The notes below the pieces were generated by a model. The model was not told where the DNA came from and searched no databases. It was given only the letters and a program-made list of their open reading frames with translations. The position numbers and the translations under genes were made by a program. A DNA stretch of 64,000 nucleotides from Galbibacter mesophilus (GTDB lineage: Bacteria; Bacteroidota; Bacteroidia; Flavobacteriales; Flavobacteriaceae): positions 62,001 through 126,000 of the forward strand of contig NZ_JAMQVC010000003.1 in the NCBI RefSeq assembly GCF_023721415.1, given 5' to 3'. Shown here piece after piece: positions 45,854 through 54,942 of the stretch (the stretch's first letter is position 1; the number at the start of each line of letters is the position of its first letter).

Positions 45854-45876
45854 TTAGAATCAAGTTAAGATTCTAA
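45854..45876. promoter_or_regulatory. Candidate operator upstream of susC (perfect 8-bp dyad)
   Basis: TTAGAATC, a 7-bp spacer and GATTCTAA form a perfect inverted repeat 53 bp before the susC start, in the 233-bp region shared with the divergent DeoR-type gene. Placement and symmetry fit a repressor site. Binding by that regulator is inferred. Confidence 0.45.
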
Positions 45877-46034
45877 TTAAATTGAATTTAAAGGTGCTAT
45901 AAATGTAAGCATAAAAAATAAAAAACTGCAATATTTTGCTGTTTTAGTCTTTTTATTGCTGTTTTTTGTGATTAAACTTGCAGGATTGGTAGATAAATAC
46001 CATATTTATTGTTTTTGTAATTTTTATTAAGGAT

Positions 46035-46784
46035 ATGTTAAAAGCGGAGCGAAAACAGATTATTTTAAATGAAGTTCGAATTCACAACAGAATTTTGTTA
46101 ACTGATATAGCAGAGATTTTAAAGGTCTCTATTGATACTGTAAGAAGGGATGTCACGGAACTTCATAAAGAGAACAAATTGAAAAAGGTTCACGGAGGTG
46201 CTATTTCGCTTGGTTTTGATAATTATAGTATCAAGAGAGATGATATCTATTCTTTGGAACAAAAATCCCATATAGCGCAAAAAGCACTTAGTTTAGTGAA
46301 AAACGGTCAAGTAATTTTACTTACAGGGGGTACAACAAATATGGAGTTGGCTAGGCTTTTGCCTCCTGAGTTGAACATCACTTGTTTTACACCAAGTTTG
46401 CCAGTGGCCAATTTATTGCTTAATAAACATAATGTTGAAATCATTTTCATCGGTGGTAAAATCTCCAAAAGTTCTCAAATAACAACAGGAGGAGAGGCCT
46501 TAAATCTTTTAGCAGATATTAAGGCTGATATTTGTTTCCTTGGAACCAATTCAATAGACCCAGATGATGGTTTGACTGAATTTGATTGGGATATTGTTCA
46601 ACTGAAAAAAGCCATGATAAAAGCTTCCAAAAAGGTGGTAGCTCCAGTTATTTCTGAAAAATTAAATACGGTTCAACGTTACAAAATATGCCAAATGGAA
46701 GAGGTAGATATTTTAATAACCGAATTATCTCCTAACAATAGTAAACTGCTAGCTTTTCAAGAAAAGAGCATTTTAATTTTATGA
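46035..46784 (+). CDS. DeoR/GlpR-family transcriptional regulator
   Basis: This 249-residue regulator has an N-terminal DeoR HTH (ERKQIILNEVRIHNRILLTDIAEILKVSIDTVRRDVTEL, residues 4-42), the KVHGGAI linker and a C-terminal sensor domain (GGTTNMELARLLPPELNITCFTPSLPVANLL, then IIFIGGKISKSSQITTGGEA). DeoR sensors bind phosphorylated sugars. Given the divergent susC, it likely represses the SusC/SusD operon and responds to a sugar phosphate made from its substrate. The nearby BadF kinase could supply such a ligand. It is convergent with ridA, with only 30 bp between the stops. Confidence 0.92.
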   Translation: MLKAERKQIILNEVRIHNRILLTDIAEILKVSIDTVRRDVTELHKENKLKKVHGGAISLGFDNYSIKRDDIYSLEQKSHIAQKALSLVKNGQVILLTGGTTNMELARLLPPELNITCFTPSLPVANLLLNKHNVEIIFIGGKISKSSQITTGGEALNLLADIKADICFLGTNSIDPDDGLTEFDWDIVQLKKAMIKASKKVVAPVISEKLNTVQRYKICQMEEVDILITELSPNNSKLLAFQEKSILIL

Positions 46785-46814
46785 TTATAGTGTAAGAAGG
46801 ATGATTTTTTTTAC

Positions 46815-47195
46815 CTACCCCACTGCAATCATAGATATCTCTACGTTTACGTTTTTTGGAAGTGTTTTTACAGCAACGGTTTCTCTTGCTGGGGCGGTTT
46901 CTTCATTGAAATGTGCGCCGTAGATAGTATTGATTTTAGCAAAATTATCCATGTCGCTTAGAAAAATTGAGCTTTTTACCACATTTTCGAAAGTGAAACC
47001 AGCTGCTTTTAGAACAGCTTCTAGGTTTTTCATTACTTGTTTGGCCTCGTCTTCTACGCCAGAAGTGATTAATTCATTGGTGGTTGGATCTATGGCGATT
47101 TGCCCTGAAATATATAAAGTGCCATTAGCTAAAACAGCTTGATTATATGGGCCTAAAGGTGCTGGTGCGTCGTTGGTGTTGATAATTTTTTTCAT
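46815..47195 (-). CDS. ridA: RidA family enamine/imine deaminase
   Basis: RidA hydrolyses reactive enamines and imines such as 2-aminoacrylate. The 126-residue protein starts MKKIINTNDAPAPLGPYNQAVLANGTLYISGQIAIDP and carries ARETVAVKTLPKNVNVEISMIAVG, with the substrate-binding Arg in PARETV. It is 21 bp downstream of lptD on the same strand and therefore probably co-transcribed with it. The association is common in Flavobacteriia without a known reason. Confidence 0.95.
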   Translation of the reverse strand: MKKIINTNDAPAPLGPYNQAVLANGTLYISGQIAIDPTTNELITSGVEDEAKQVMKNLEAVLKAAGFTFENVVKSSIFLSDMDNFAKINTIYGAHFNEETAPARETVAVKTLPKNVNVEISMIAVG

Positions 47196-47216
47196 GATAA
47201 AAAAGTTGGTTTTAAA

Positions 47217-49922
47217 TTAAAGTTGTCTGTCCGGTTCACTTCTTTTCTCCCATTTAAGATCGCTCAACATAGAAGATTTAATTCCGATAAAGAAAAACCA
47301 AGAAGCGCGACTGCTAAAAGGTACCCAGTTAAAATTAAGCCTAAAACTTTTTAGGTCCCTCGCAAAACGTAACTGAGTATAGGTGAATCCTCTTTGTTTA
47401 AAATCGTATCCCGAAGATACACCTACTTTCCATTGGGGTGTTAAATCGATGTTTCCAGAAAACATAACCGAATTATTGGTGATCTCATTTTGCCTATTGG
47501 AGTTGGAGTAGGTCAGAGAATATGCCAATCGTAAATCCCATGGTAGCTTAGCGCGATAGGCTTCCGTAGGGGTGTCCTCTTTTGGCTCGTTGTCATCATT
47601 GGCGAAAGTCCGGCTGTCACTAAAGTCCTGTGATCGCCCGAATAAATCATCATCCCGGCCACCACTTTGGGTGTTGTCGGTTTGCCCTTTGTCATCTTCG
47701 CCTTCAAAAAACTTACTATTAATGGAGTAACTCACGTTCATGTTGGCACTGGTCATTCTAAACAAACTTCCGCCATTTTCGTAATTGAAGACATCTATCC
47801 TCGTTCCGCTGTTGTCAATTGCGTAAGGATCTAAAGTAGCGCCAAAGTTAACGTTCATTTTATTTTCAAAGAACTGTGTTCCTCCACTTATTCTCACCGG
47901 ACTCCAAGGCAATGAGTCGGCCACAATGTTATAGGAAGTACTGAAGTTTAAGTTGTTCAGCAGCATTATTTTTTTGGGTTCTGTGGCTGTAGTGTCTTTG
48001 TCCCTCACTTTGGCCTCTACAACGTTACTAAGCGACATCCCAATATTATTGGAATTGTTCAAGCTTGGTGTCCCGTAAAGACCATTTTCAAATGGGGTGT
48101 AATTTTGCATTTCACCGTTCTCATCGAGGTATTGGTCATAATACTGATCAAAAGCGGGGGTGTAGCCATAACTTACCGAAGGCCTAACCGTATGTCGTAT
48201 CGCTTGTATTTTTTTATCTTGGCCAAAATTAAAAGTACCGTATACGGTAGTACCAATACTAGCGTTAAAATTGTATGTTCCGAAGCGATCAAAGCCGCTA
48301 AGCGTATCTATCGGAGTGTCATCCAGAATAGGGTCGTAGTCGTTATAGCGTAATGTTTTCAACTGCCAAACCTCATTGTAGTTGGCTCCTACAGAAGTAC
48401 TAAAGAATTTAAAAATTTTAAAGTTGGTGCTGATCGGGATAGTGTGTTGGAATCCGACCCTAGCATCATCAAACATCTCCGATTTAAAAAGAAGGGTGTC
48501 AATGGTTCGAATTTGATTCTCGGCCCTAAAATTATATTGAAAGTTTATATTCTGAATAATCCCACGTTTTGCGCCATCTTTGGATGCAAACGGAAAAATA
48601 CGCTCCATACTGGCCTGCAATGTTGGAAGCGTCATATTTACTGATTGGTCCCTTGTATTTTGCTGAATGGAAGTCGTGGCATTTAGGTTAACCATCGGTG
48701 AACCTGGAAAGGTTTTGTTATACGAAACCGATGATTGTAAAGTGTTATTAAGAAAGTTGGGTGTGTTTAACTGATTAAACGAGTCCTGGTAATACTGACT
48801 ACTACCAAAGTTCACAGACGCAGAAAGTCTGGAATTCGGACTCGCCTTTGCGTCTTGACTATGGTTCCATTGGATGTTGTAAATCGTGCTACGGGAATAA
48901 TCGGGGAAACCACGTTGACTGTTAATATTGTTCTCATATCGAAAACGCAAAGCGCCCCTAAATTTATATCTTTTTGCGTAATTGGTTTCCGTTCTAAATC
49001 CGTAACTACCATTGGTGTAATAATCTCCTAGCAAAGCAAGATCGAAATAATCACTAATGGCAAAATAGTACCCCCCGTTTTGCAACGAATACCCTCTTTG
49101 ATTGGTTTGCCCGGGCGTAGGCATTATAATTCCTGAATTCCGACTTTCCCGAGACATTGGAAAATAAGCAAACGGTATAGCGATGGGCGTGGGTACATCA
49201 GCAATGTACATGTTACTAAACCCGGCAATGATTTTCTTGTTAGGTACAAATTTCCCTTTTCGCACACGGATGTAGTAATCGGGATCGTCTATGTCGTCAG
49301 AAGTGGTTAGTTTTCCTTCCTTCAAGAAATAAACAGAATCGTTTTCTTTTTTTACAATTTCAGCAAAAACATTCATGGATTCTCCCATGGATTGTTCTGT
49401 ACGGGAATTGAAAATCAATGCTTTTTTGGTGTCAAAATTAAAGCGGATGGAATCAGGTTCAATAACGCTATTTCCTTGTTTGAAATAGGGGGGCTGAATA
49501 AGTGCTCCGGTAGAGTCCTTGATCCTACCGGCATATACTTCGTTGGTGGTATAATCAATAACTATAATCCCCGATTTTAACTCATAATCCTGGTAATATA
49601 CTTCGGCTTCATTGTAGAGGTAGATTTTCTTTTCCCTACGACTCATCTTCATATAATCTTTTGCCTTGTATTTTATTTTTCCTTTTAGAAAACCTTGTTG
49701 TTTGGTAGTATCTTGAGCGATGGAATCCGTTGCGGTGGTGTCAATTTCAGCAGTGTTGGTTAAAATATCCATTGCCGAAATATTAAGCGTATCTTGAATT
49801 GGAACCTCTTCGGTAGCGGGAATGTTTATCGTTTCAACTTTGGGTCTTTCTTGGGCATAAAAAAGCCCACTGATAAACAGGGAAAACAGCGTTAAAAGTA
49901 TGTGTTGTTTCTTTGCTTGCAA
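47217..49922 (-). CDS. lptD: LPS-assembly protein LptD (putative)
   Basis: This large outer-membrane barrel receives lipopolysaccharide from the Lpt bridge. The protein has an N-terminal OstA/LptA-like periplasmic domain (KIKYKAKDYMKMSRREKKIYLYNEAEVYYQDYELKSGIIVID) and a long beta-barrel region with repeated amphipathic strands, including the SRESRNSGIIMPTPGQTNQRGYSLQNGGYYFAISDYFDLALLGDYYT segment typical of Bacteroidota LptD. I placed the start at TTG 49922, which gives the signal MQAKKQHILLTLFSLFISG. The ORF runs upstream to TTG 50015, but that leaves only 42 bp for two divergent promoters and puts the signal peptide 31 residues inside. LptB is encoded at 11.2 kb. Confidence 0.88.
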   Translation of the reverse strand: MQAKKQHILLTLFSLFISGLFYAQERPKVETINIPATEEVPIQDTLNISAMDILTNTAEIDTTATDSIAQDTTKQQGFLKGKIKYKAKDYMKMSRREKKIYLYNEAEVYYQDYELKSGIIVIDYTTNEVYAGRIKDSTGALIQPPYFKQGNSVIEPDSIRFNFDTKKALIFNSRTEQSMGESMNVFAEIVKKENDSVYFLKEGKLTTSDDIDDPDYYIRVRKGKFVPNKKIIAGFSNMYIADVPTPIAIPFAYFPMSRESRNSGIIMPTPGQTNQRGYSLQNGGYYFAISDYFDLALLGDYYTNGSYGFRTETNYAKRYKFRGALRFRYENNINSQRGFPDYSRSTIYNIQWNHSQDAKASPNSRLSASVNFGSSQYYQDSFNQLNTPNFLNNTLQSSVSYNKTFPGSPMVNLNATTSIQQNTRDQSVNMTLPTLQASMERIFPFASKDGAKRGIIQNINFQYNFRAENQIRTIDTLLFKSEMFDDARVGFQHTIPISTNFKIFKFFSTSVGANYNEVWQLKTLRYNDYDPILDDTPIDTLSGFDRFGTYNFNASIGTTVYGTFNFGQDKKIQAIRHTVRPSVSYGYTPAFDQYYDQYLDENGEMQNYTPFENGLYGTPSLNNSNNIGMSLSNVVEAKVRDKDTTATEPKKIMLLNNLNFSTSYNIVADSLPWSPVRISGGTQFFENKMNVNFGATLDPYAIDNSGTRIDVFNYENGGSLFRMTSANMNVSYSINSKFFEGEDDKGQTDNTQSGGRDDDLFGRSQDFSDSRTFANDDNEPKEDTPTEAYRAKLPWDLRLAYSLTYSNSNRQNEITNNSVMFSGNIDLTPQWKVGVSSGYDFKQRGFTYTQLRFARDLKSFRLNFNWVPFSSRASWFFFIGIKSSMLSDLKWEKRSEPDRQL

Positions 49923-50057
49923 AGCTTTTAATCCTATTTTTGTAAAAAGAATGGCTCGGTTTTTGACGTGCCAAACATACGTATATTTTTTGGTCTGTTT
50001 GTTATAGAATATCAAATTTTAACCAAATAAATAACAGCTATAAACCGTTATTATTTT

Positions 50058-51185
50058 ATGAATAGATTTTTTAGTGCATTTATTTTATTGGTTAGCCTGG
50101 GGGCAACGCACTGTGTGTTTTCGTTCCACAAAGATCAGTCCAAAAATGATAAGTTTACGGTTGTTTTGGATGCTGGTCATGGTGGGCACGATCCCGGAAA
50201 CATGGGTAATGGATATAAAGAGAAGGACATAGCACTTCAAATAGTGCTCCAAGTCGGCCGGATATTAGAAAAAAATTCAGACATCAATGTAATCTATACT
50301 AGAAAGGACGATAGTTTTGTAGATCTTTATGTTCGGGGAAAAATAGCAAACGAAGCAAAAGCAGACCTGTTTGTTTCCGTGCATTGTAATTCACATAGTT
50401 CCAGTGCTCATGGAACAGAGACGTTTGTTTTAGGGCTGCATGCTAACGAGCGTAATTTTGATGTAGCCAAAAAAGAGAACTCCGTAATTTATTTAGAAGA
50501 TGATTACGAAGTGAATTATGCCGGGTACGATATCAATTCTCCAGAATCTTTTATTGGGTTGACTATCATGCAGGAGGAGTTTTTAGATCAAAGTATTTCA
50601 TTGGCAAAATCCATCCAAGATCAATTTACTGGACAATTAAAAAGAGTGAATCGAGGGGTAAAGCAAGCTGGATTTATCGTTTTGCACCAAACTTTTATGC
50701 CTAGTGTGCTTGTGGAAACGGGGTTTCTAACATACAAGCCAGAGGGAGCCTATTTAAATTCAAGCAAGGGAAAATCAGATATGGCAACATCTATCGCTAG
50801 TGCAATCTTAAAGTATAAGGCGCAGGTTGATGAGAATGTGGGCGGCGATTTTTCTTATGAAGTAAAAGATCATTCGTTGCCTTCAACTGCAAATGAAAAT
50901 TCTTCCGTTGAAACTTCAGCAGGGGTTACTTTTAGAGTGCAGATAGCTGCAGGATCCAATGCGATTGAAACTAAATCATATAATTTTAAAGGGCTTTCGC
51001 CAATCAGTAGAGAAAAAGAGGGTGCTGTTTATAGATATTACTATGGAGAAACTTCCAGTTACGAAGCAGTGAAAGAGATGCAGAAAAAGGCCATCGCCAA
51101 GGGGTATTCAAGCAGTTTCGTTGTAGCCTTTAAAAATGGTGAAAAAGTAAAAGTGAGTTCAGTAGTCAATTCCGCGTCAAATTAG
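50058..51185 (+). CDS. N-acetylmuramoyl-L-alanine amidase (Amidase_3) with SPOR-like C terminus
   Basis: This 375-residue periplasmic amidase cleaves between MurNAc and L-Ala. The signal peptide is MNRFFSAFILLVSLGATHCV. The Amidase_3 domain (about residues 32-255) has zinc and catalytic residues in VVLDAGHGGHDPGNMG, the Glu in YKEKD, His in SVHCNSH and the catalytic Glu in SVLVETGFLT. After a Ser-rich linker, residues about 295-375 form a SPOR-like domain (FRVQIAAGSNAIETKSYNFKG, then YYYGETSSYEAVKEMQKKAIAKGYSSSFVVAF). SPOR domains bind denuded septal peptidoglycan, so a division role is likely. It is divergent from lptD and upstream of the MlaD-like gene. Confidence 0.92.
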   Translation: MNRFFSAFILLVSLGATHCVFSFHKDQSKNDKFTVVLDAGHGGHDPGNMGNGYKEKDIALQIVLQVGRILEKNSDINVIYTRKDDSFVDLYVRGKIANEAKADLFVSVHCNSHSSSAHGTETFVLGLHANERNFDVAKKENSVIYLEDDYEVNYAGYDINSPESFIGLTIMQEEFLDQSISLAKSIQDQFTGQLKRVNRGVKQAGFIVLHQTFMPSVLVETGFLTYKPEGAYLNSSKGKSDMATSIASAILKYKAQVDENVGGDFSYEVKDHSLPSTANENSSVETSAGVTFRVQIAAGSNAIETKSYNFKGLSPISREKEGAVYRYYYGETSSYEAVKEMQKKAIAKGYSSSFVVAFKNGEKVKVSSVVNSASN

Positions 51186-51208
51186 AACCAATCTTAAGAA
51201 ATTATTTC

Positions 51209-51216
51209 TAATTTTG
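51209..51216 (+). promoter_or_regulatory. Candidate -10 box (TAnnTTTG) for the MlaD-like gene
   Basis: TAATTTTG, an exact match to the Bacteroidota -7 consensus, lies 24 bp before the TTG start at 51240. No clear -33 TTG at the expected spacing was found. Confidence 0.35.
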
Positions 51217-51239
51217 TTGCTTACCAAAACACAGAACAT

Positions 51240-52202
51240 TTGAAATTATCCAAAGAACTTAAAACAGGAATCATTGTAATAGGCGGTATTGTCTTGTTTA
51301 TTCTGGGCTTTACTTTTCTAAAGGGAAACGACCTTTTCAATGAAAGCCGTACCTACTATGCAGTGTACGATAGTGTAGACGGAATTTCTACTGGAACTGG
51401 TGTGAGCATCAATGGTTTGCAGGTAGGTAATGTTAACGATATTCAATTTATAAATGGCAAGGGTAATTTGCTCATTACTTTTACGGTAGATAGTGAGTTT
51501 CAGTTCTCTAAAAATAGCGTAGCTGAAATATTTGATACTGGAATTATCGGTGGAAAGAGTTTACGGGTAGTTCCTGTTTATGATGGAAGTCCGCAATCCC
51601 AATCTGGCGATACACTAAGGAGCCATGTTGAACCTGGTTTGACCGATTTGGTTACAGAAAAACTAAATCCGCTGCAAAAAGGAATAGATAACCTTCTGAA
51701 GAATGCCGATTCGGTGATGGTGGGGGTAGATGATATTTTAGACGATGAAAGCCGAAAAAATATCAAGTCCAGTATAGAGAATTTGGATAAAGTAATTGCA
51801 AATTTCGCAGGAGCTTCGGGAACGCTTAAGGAGCTTCTTCAAGATAATCAGGAGAAACTAGATAGGTCATTTACAAATATCGATAATTTATCAGCTAACT
51901 TATCCAACGTTAGTGATAGCTTGGCAAAAGCCGATATTGGCGCTGCATTGGCAGATTTGCAAAGTAGTATGGCGAAGCTTGATAATATTATGACCAAGAT
52001 TGAATCTGGAGATGGTTCTGTAGGGAAATTGCTTAATGATGAGGAATTATACGCCAATTTAACGCAGTCATCCTTGGAACTGGAATTACTTTTGGAAGAT
52101 TTAAGATTGAATCCCAAACGGTATGTGCATTTTTCCCTTTTCGGAAAAAAGGCAAAACCTTATGAGGCTCCCGAAGAAGAAACAGAAGAAACGAACGAAT
52201 AG
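51240..52202 (+). CDS. MlaD/MCE-family lipid transport protein
   Basis: This 320-residue protein has one N-terminal membrane anchor (GIIVIGGIVLFILGFTFLKG), an MCE domain (about residues 36-115: TYYAVYDSVDGISTGTGVSINGLQVGNVNDI), and a long helical coiled-coil tail (residues about 135-290). MCE proteins form hexameric rings that carry phospholipids between membranes. The MlaE and MlaF partners are not in this window. The start is TTG at 51240, giving MKLSKELKTG. It lies 54 bp after the amidase and 2 bp before the Fe-S gene, so it may be the first gene of a transcript that runs into the Fe-S cluster. Confidence 0.9.
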   Translation: MKLSKELKTGIIVIGGIVLFILGFTFLKGNDLFNESRTYYAVYDSVDGISTGTGVSINGLQVGNVNDIQFINGKGNLLITFTVDSEFQFSKNSVAEIFDTGIIGGKSLRVVPVYDGSPQSQSGDTLRSHVEPGLTDLVTEKLNPLQKGIDNLLKNADSVMVGVDDILDDESRKNIKSSIENLDKVIANFAGASGTLKELLQDNQEKLDRSFTNIDNLSANLSNVSDSLAKADIGAALADLQSSMAKLDNIMTKIESGDGSVGKLLNDEELYANLTQSSLELELLLEDLRLNPKRYVHFSLFGKKAKPYEAPEEETEETNE

Positions 52203-52204
52203 CA

Positions 52205-53536
52205 ATGAATTATATACCTCAAATACTTTTTGCGATAGTCCTACTACTGGGGATTGGTTATTTCGCAAAAAACATCAATAAACTTGTCCGTAATATTAAA
52301 CTTGGGAAAAAAGTAGACCGTACCGATAAAAAGGGAGAACGATGGGCAAATATGGCGCGCATTGCTTTAGGTCAGCAAAAAATGGTGGTAAGGCCTATCG
52401 CCGGTTTCCTGCACATCATAGTTTATGTTGGGTTTATTATTATCAATATTGAAGTATTGGAAATAATAATAGACGGTCTTTTTGGTACGCACCGCGTTTT
52501 TGCAACGCTAGGTCTTGGTGCTGCTTACGATATTTTAATCGGTTCATTCGAAATTTTAGCATTTTTAGTGCTGGTTTCAGTAATTGTATTTTGGTTACGT
52601 AGAAATATTATTAAGCTGAAGCGCTTTTTCTATCCTGAAATGAAAGGATGGCCAAAAAATGATGGTAACATTATCCTTTACTTCGAAATGGTATTGATGA
52701 TTTTGTTTTTAACCATGAACGGTGCCGATTTTACGTTGCAACAAATGGGAGCAGACCACTATGTACAAGCTGGAGCTTTTCCTGTAAGCCAGTTCTTGGT
52801 GCCATTGTTTGAAGGATTAAACGAAGGAACACTTATAATTATCGAGCGAACAGCTTGGTGGCTTCATATTATCGGAATTTTAGTGTTTTTGAATTATTTA
52901 TATTTTTCCAAGCACCTTCATATTTTATTGGCTTTCCCAAATACTTGGTTTGCCAATTTGGAACCAAAAGGACAGTTTGAAAATTTAGAATCGGTAACGA
53001 AAGAAGTTAAATTGATGATGGATCCCGATGCCGATCCTTTTGCCGCTCCTGCGGAAGGGGAAATGGAAGAAGAACCAGAGAAATTTGGTGCTTCTGATGT
53101 AATGGATCTAAATCAAGTTCAGTTATTGAATGCATACACTTGTACCGAATGTGGCCGTTGCACCAGTGAGTGTCCCGCTAGCCAGACTGGTAAAAAGCTT
53201 TCTCCGCGTAAAATTATGATGGATACCAGAGATCGTTTGGAGGAAGTAGGTAAAAACATTGATAAAAACGGGAAATTCGAAGACGACGGTAAGCAATTGC
53301 TAGACGATTATATCACCCGAGAAGAGCTTTGGGCGTGTACTACCTGTAACGCCTGTGTAGAAGCTTGTCCAGTAAGTATCAATCCATTGTCCATAATCAT
53401 GGATATGCGCCGTTATTTAGTGATGGAACAATCGGCAGCACCAACGGAGCTTAATAATATGATGGGGAATGTAGAGAATAATGGAGCACCTTGGCCATAC
53501 AATCAAATGGATCGATTAAACTGGAAGAACGAATAA
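52205..53536 (+). CDS. Membrane-bound [4Fe-4S] oxidoreductase (HdrC/HdrE-like fusion)
   Basis: This 443-residue protein has about five N-terminal membrane segments (residues 1-245), resembling a cytochrome b-like quinone-interacting part. A ferredoxin-like domain follows with two [4Fe-4S] motifs, CTECGRCTSECP and CTTCNACVEACP. The arrangement matches heterodisulfide-reductase-type electron-transfer proteins. Its start is 2 bp after the MlaD-like stop. The CCG-domain protein encoded at 54115 is the expected partner, with a HAD phosphatase gene between them. Electron donor and acceptor are unknown; methanogen-type chemistry is not implied. Confidence 0.87.
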   Translation: MNYIPQILFAIVLLLGIGYFAKNINKLVRNIKLGKKVDRTDKKGERWANMARIALGQQKMVVRPIAGFLHIIVYVGFIIINIEVLEIIIDGLFGTHRVFATLGLGAAYDILIGSFEILAFLVLVSVIVFWLRRNIIKLKRFFYPEMKGWPKNDGNIILYFEMVLMILFLTMNGADFTLQQMGADHYVQAGAFPVSQFLVPLFEGLNEGTLIIIERTAWWLHIIGILVFLNYLYFSKHLHILLAFPNTWFANLEPKGQFENLESVTKEVKLMMDPDADPFAAPAEGEMEEEPEKFGASDVMDLNQVQLLNAYTCTECGRCTSECPASQTGKKLSPRKIMMDTRDRLEEVGKNIDKNGKFEDDGKQLLDDYITREELWACTTCNACVEACPVSINPLSIIMDMRRYLVMEQSAAPTELNNMMGNVENNGAPWPYNQMDRLNWKNE

Positions 53537-53562
53537 TTTAATCCAACAAATAATACTTTAAA

Positions 53563-54009
53563 ATGAACAAAGAAGAAGTAGAGAAATTACTTAATGAGAA
53601 ATTACAGGACGGAGAACATATTAGTCCGGTACTGCCAAAAGGAATAAAAAATTATTTAATAGATATCGACGGGACTATTTGTGATGATATTCCAAATGAA
53701 GAGCCAGAGCGTATGGCGACGGCACAAGTATATCCAGATGCTTTAAAAACCTTAAATAAGTGGTTCGACCAAGGCCATATAATTTATTTCTTTACTTCTA
53801 GAACAGAAGAGCATAGAAAAACAACCGAGGATTGGTTAGATCGTCATGGGTTTAAATACCATGGTATGGTGATGGGGAAACCAAGAGGAGGAAACTATCA
53901 CTGGATAGACAATCACTTAGTGAAAGCAACAAGATACAACGGGAAATTCACAGACTTAATTGATAAGCAAGTGAAAATCCAAGTGTTTGATGACGGAAAA
54001 CACGATTAA
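53563..54009 (+). CDS. Small HAD-superfamily phosphatase
   Basis: This 148-residue protein has HAD motif I DIDGTICDD (around residue 34), motif II Thr/Ser in IYFFTSRTEEH, and a C-terminal acidic site with VFDDGKHD. Similar short proteins have been called phosphoheptose isomerase or capsule phosphatase in annotations, but the fold is HAD. It lies 26 bp after the Fe-S gene, so it is probably in the same operon. The substrate is unknown. Confidence 0.82.
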   Translation: MNKEEVEKLLNEKLQDGEHISPVLPKGIKNYLIDIDGTICDDIPNEEPERMATAQVYPDALKTLNKWFDQGHIIYFFTSRTEEHRKTTEDWLDRHGFKYHGMVMGKPRGGNYHWIDNHLVKATRYNGKFTDLIDKQVKIQVFDDGKHD

Positions 54010-54030
54010 ATAAAAGATCGTATAAATTTA

Positions 54031-54067
54031 GAGTGCCACTTCAATATTAATTTGAAGTGGCTCTTTT
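54031..54067 (+). terminator. Terminator after the HAD phosphatase gene
   Basis: GCCACTTCAA pairs with TTGAAGTGGC within a longer stem and is followed by TCTTTTA, 22 bp after the stop. It separates this transcript from the second Fe-S gene, at least partly. Confidence 0.75.
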
Positions 54068-54114
54068 ACCAACTTTATGGGTTTGGTAAGTTATATTAGC
54101 AAAAATCAGATAGC

Positions 54115-54906
54115 ATGAGCGAGACAATACAAGTACCTACAATGGCAGAAATGATGGCAGCTGGAAAAGCCCCCGAAGTTTTATTTTGGGTGGGTTGCTC
54201 CGGAAGTTTTGATGACAGAGCCAAAAAAATCACCAAAGCTTTTGTGAAATTATTGAACAAAGCAAAAGTAGATTTTGCAGTATTGGGTACTGAAGAAAGC
54301 TGTACTGGCGATCCTGCCAAACGTGCAGGAAACGAAATGTTGTTTCAGATGCAGGCTATGACCAATATTGAAGTATTGAATGGCTATGAAATTAAAAAAA
54401 TAGTTACTGCTTGTCCGCATTGCTTTAATACTATCAAAAATGAATATCCTTCTTTGGGTGGAACTTATGAAGTGGTTCATCACACCCAGTTTTTAAAATC
54501 GCTATTGGAAGATGGTCGATTAACGGTTGAAGGAGGGAAATTTAAAGGAAAGCGTATAACTTTTCACGATCCATGCTACCTAGGTCGAGCTAACGATGTT
54601 TATGAAGCCCCCCGGGAGCTTATCCAAAAGCTGGATGCCGAATTGGTAGAAATGAAAAGTTGTAAAAAAAGAGGTTTGTGTTGTGGCGCTGGTGGTGCGC
54701 AAATGTTTAAAGAGCCCGAAAAAGGAAACAAAGACGTAAACATTGAACGTACAGAGCAAGCTATCGAAACCAAACCGGAAATTATTGCAGCAGGATGTCC
54801 GTTCTGTAACACCATGCTTACAGATGGTGTGAAAGGGAAAGATAAAGAAGGAGTGATAGAAGTAATGGATGTAGCAGAGCTTATAGCCAATGCTGAAGAT
54901 TTATAA
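54115..54906 (+). CDS. CCG-domain (HdrB/GlcF-like) iron-sulfur protein
   Basis: This 263-residue cytoplasmic protein has two Cys-rich CCG domains. The first has VGCSGSFDDR, ESCTGDPAKR and ACPHCFNT. The second has HDPCYLGR, LCCGAGGAQMF and GCPFCNTML. These hold non-cubane or [4Fe-4S] clusters in heterodisulfide reductase subunit B and glycolate oxidase GlcF. It is the probable partner of the membrane Fe-S protein at 52205. Downstream, 36 bp away, is a small protein gene on the same strand. Confidence 0.9.
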   Translation: MSETIQVPTMAEMMAAGKAPEVLFWVGCSGSFDDRAKKITKAFVKLLNKAKVDFAVLGTEESCTGDPAKRAGNEMLFQMQAMTNIEVLNGYEIKKIVTACPHCFNTIKNEYPSLGGTYEVVHHTQFLKSLLEDGRLTVEGGKFKGKRITFHDPCYLGRANDVYEAPRELIQKLDAELVEMKSCKKRGLCCGAGGAQMFKEPEKGNKDVNIERTEQAIETKPEIIAAGCPFCNTMLTDGVKGKDKEGVIEVMDVAELIANAEDL

Positions 54907-54942
54907 TTAAGGAGTAGAAGGAATCTTTTAAACCAAAAGAAA

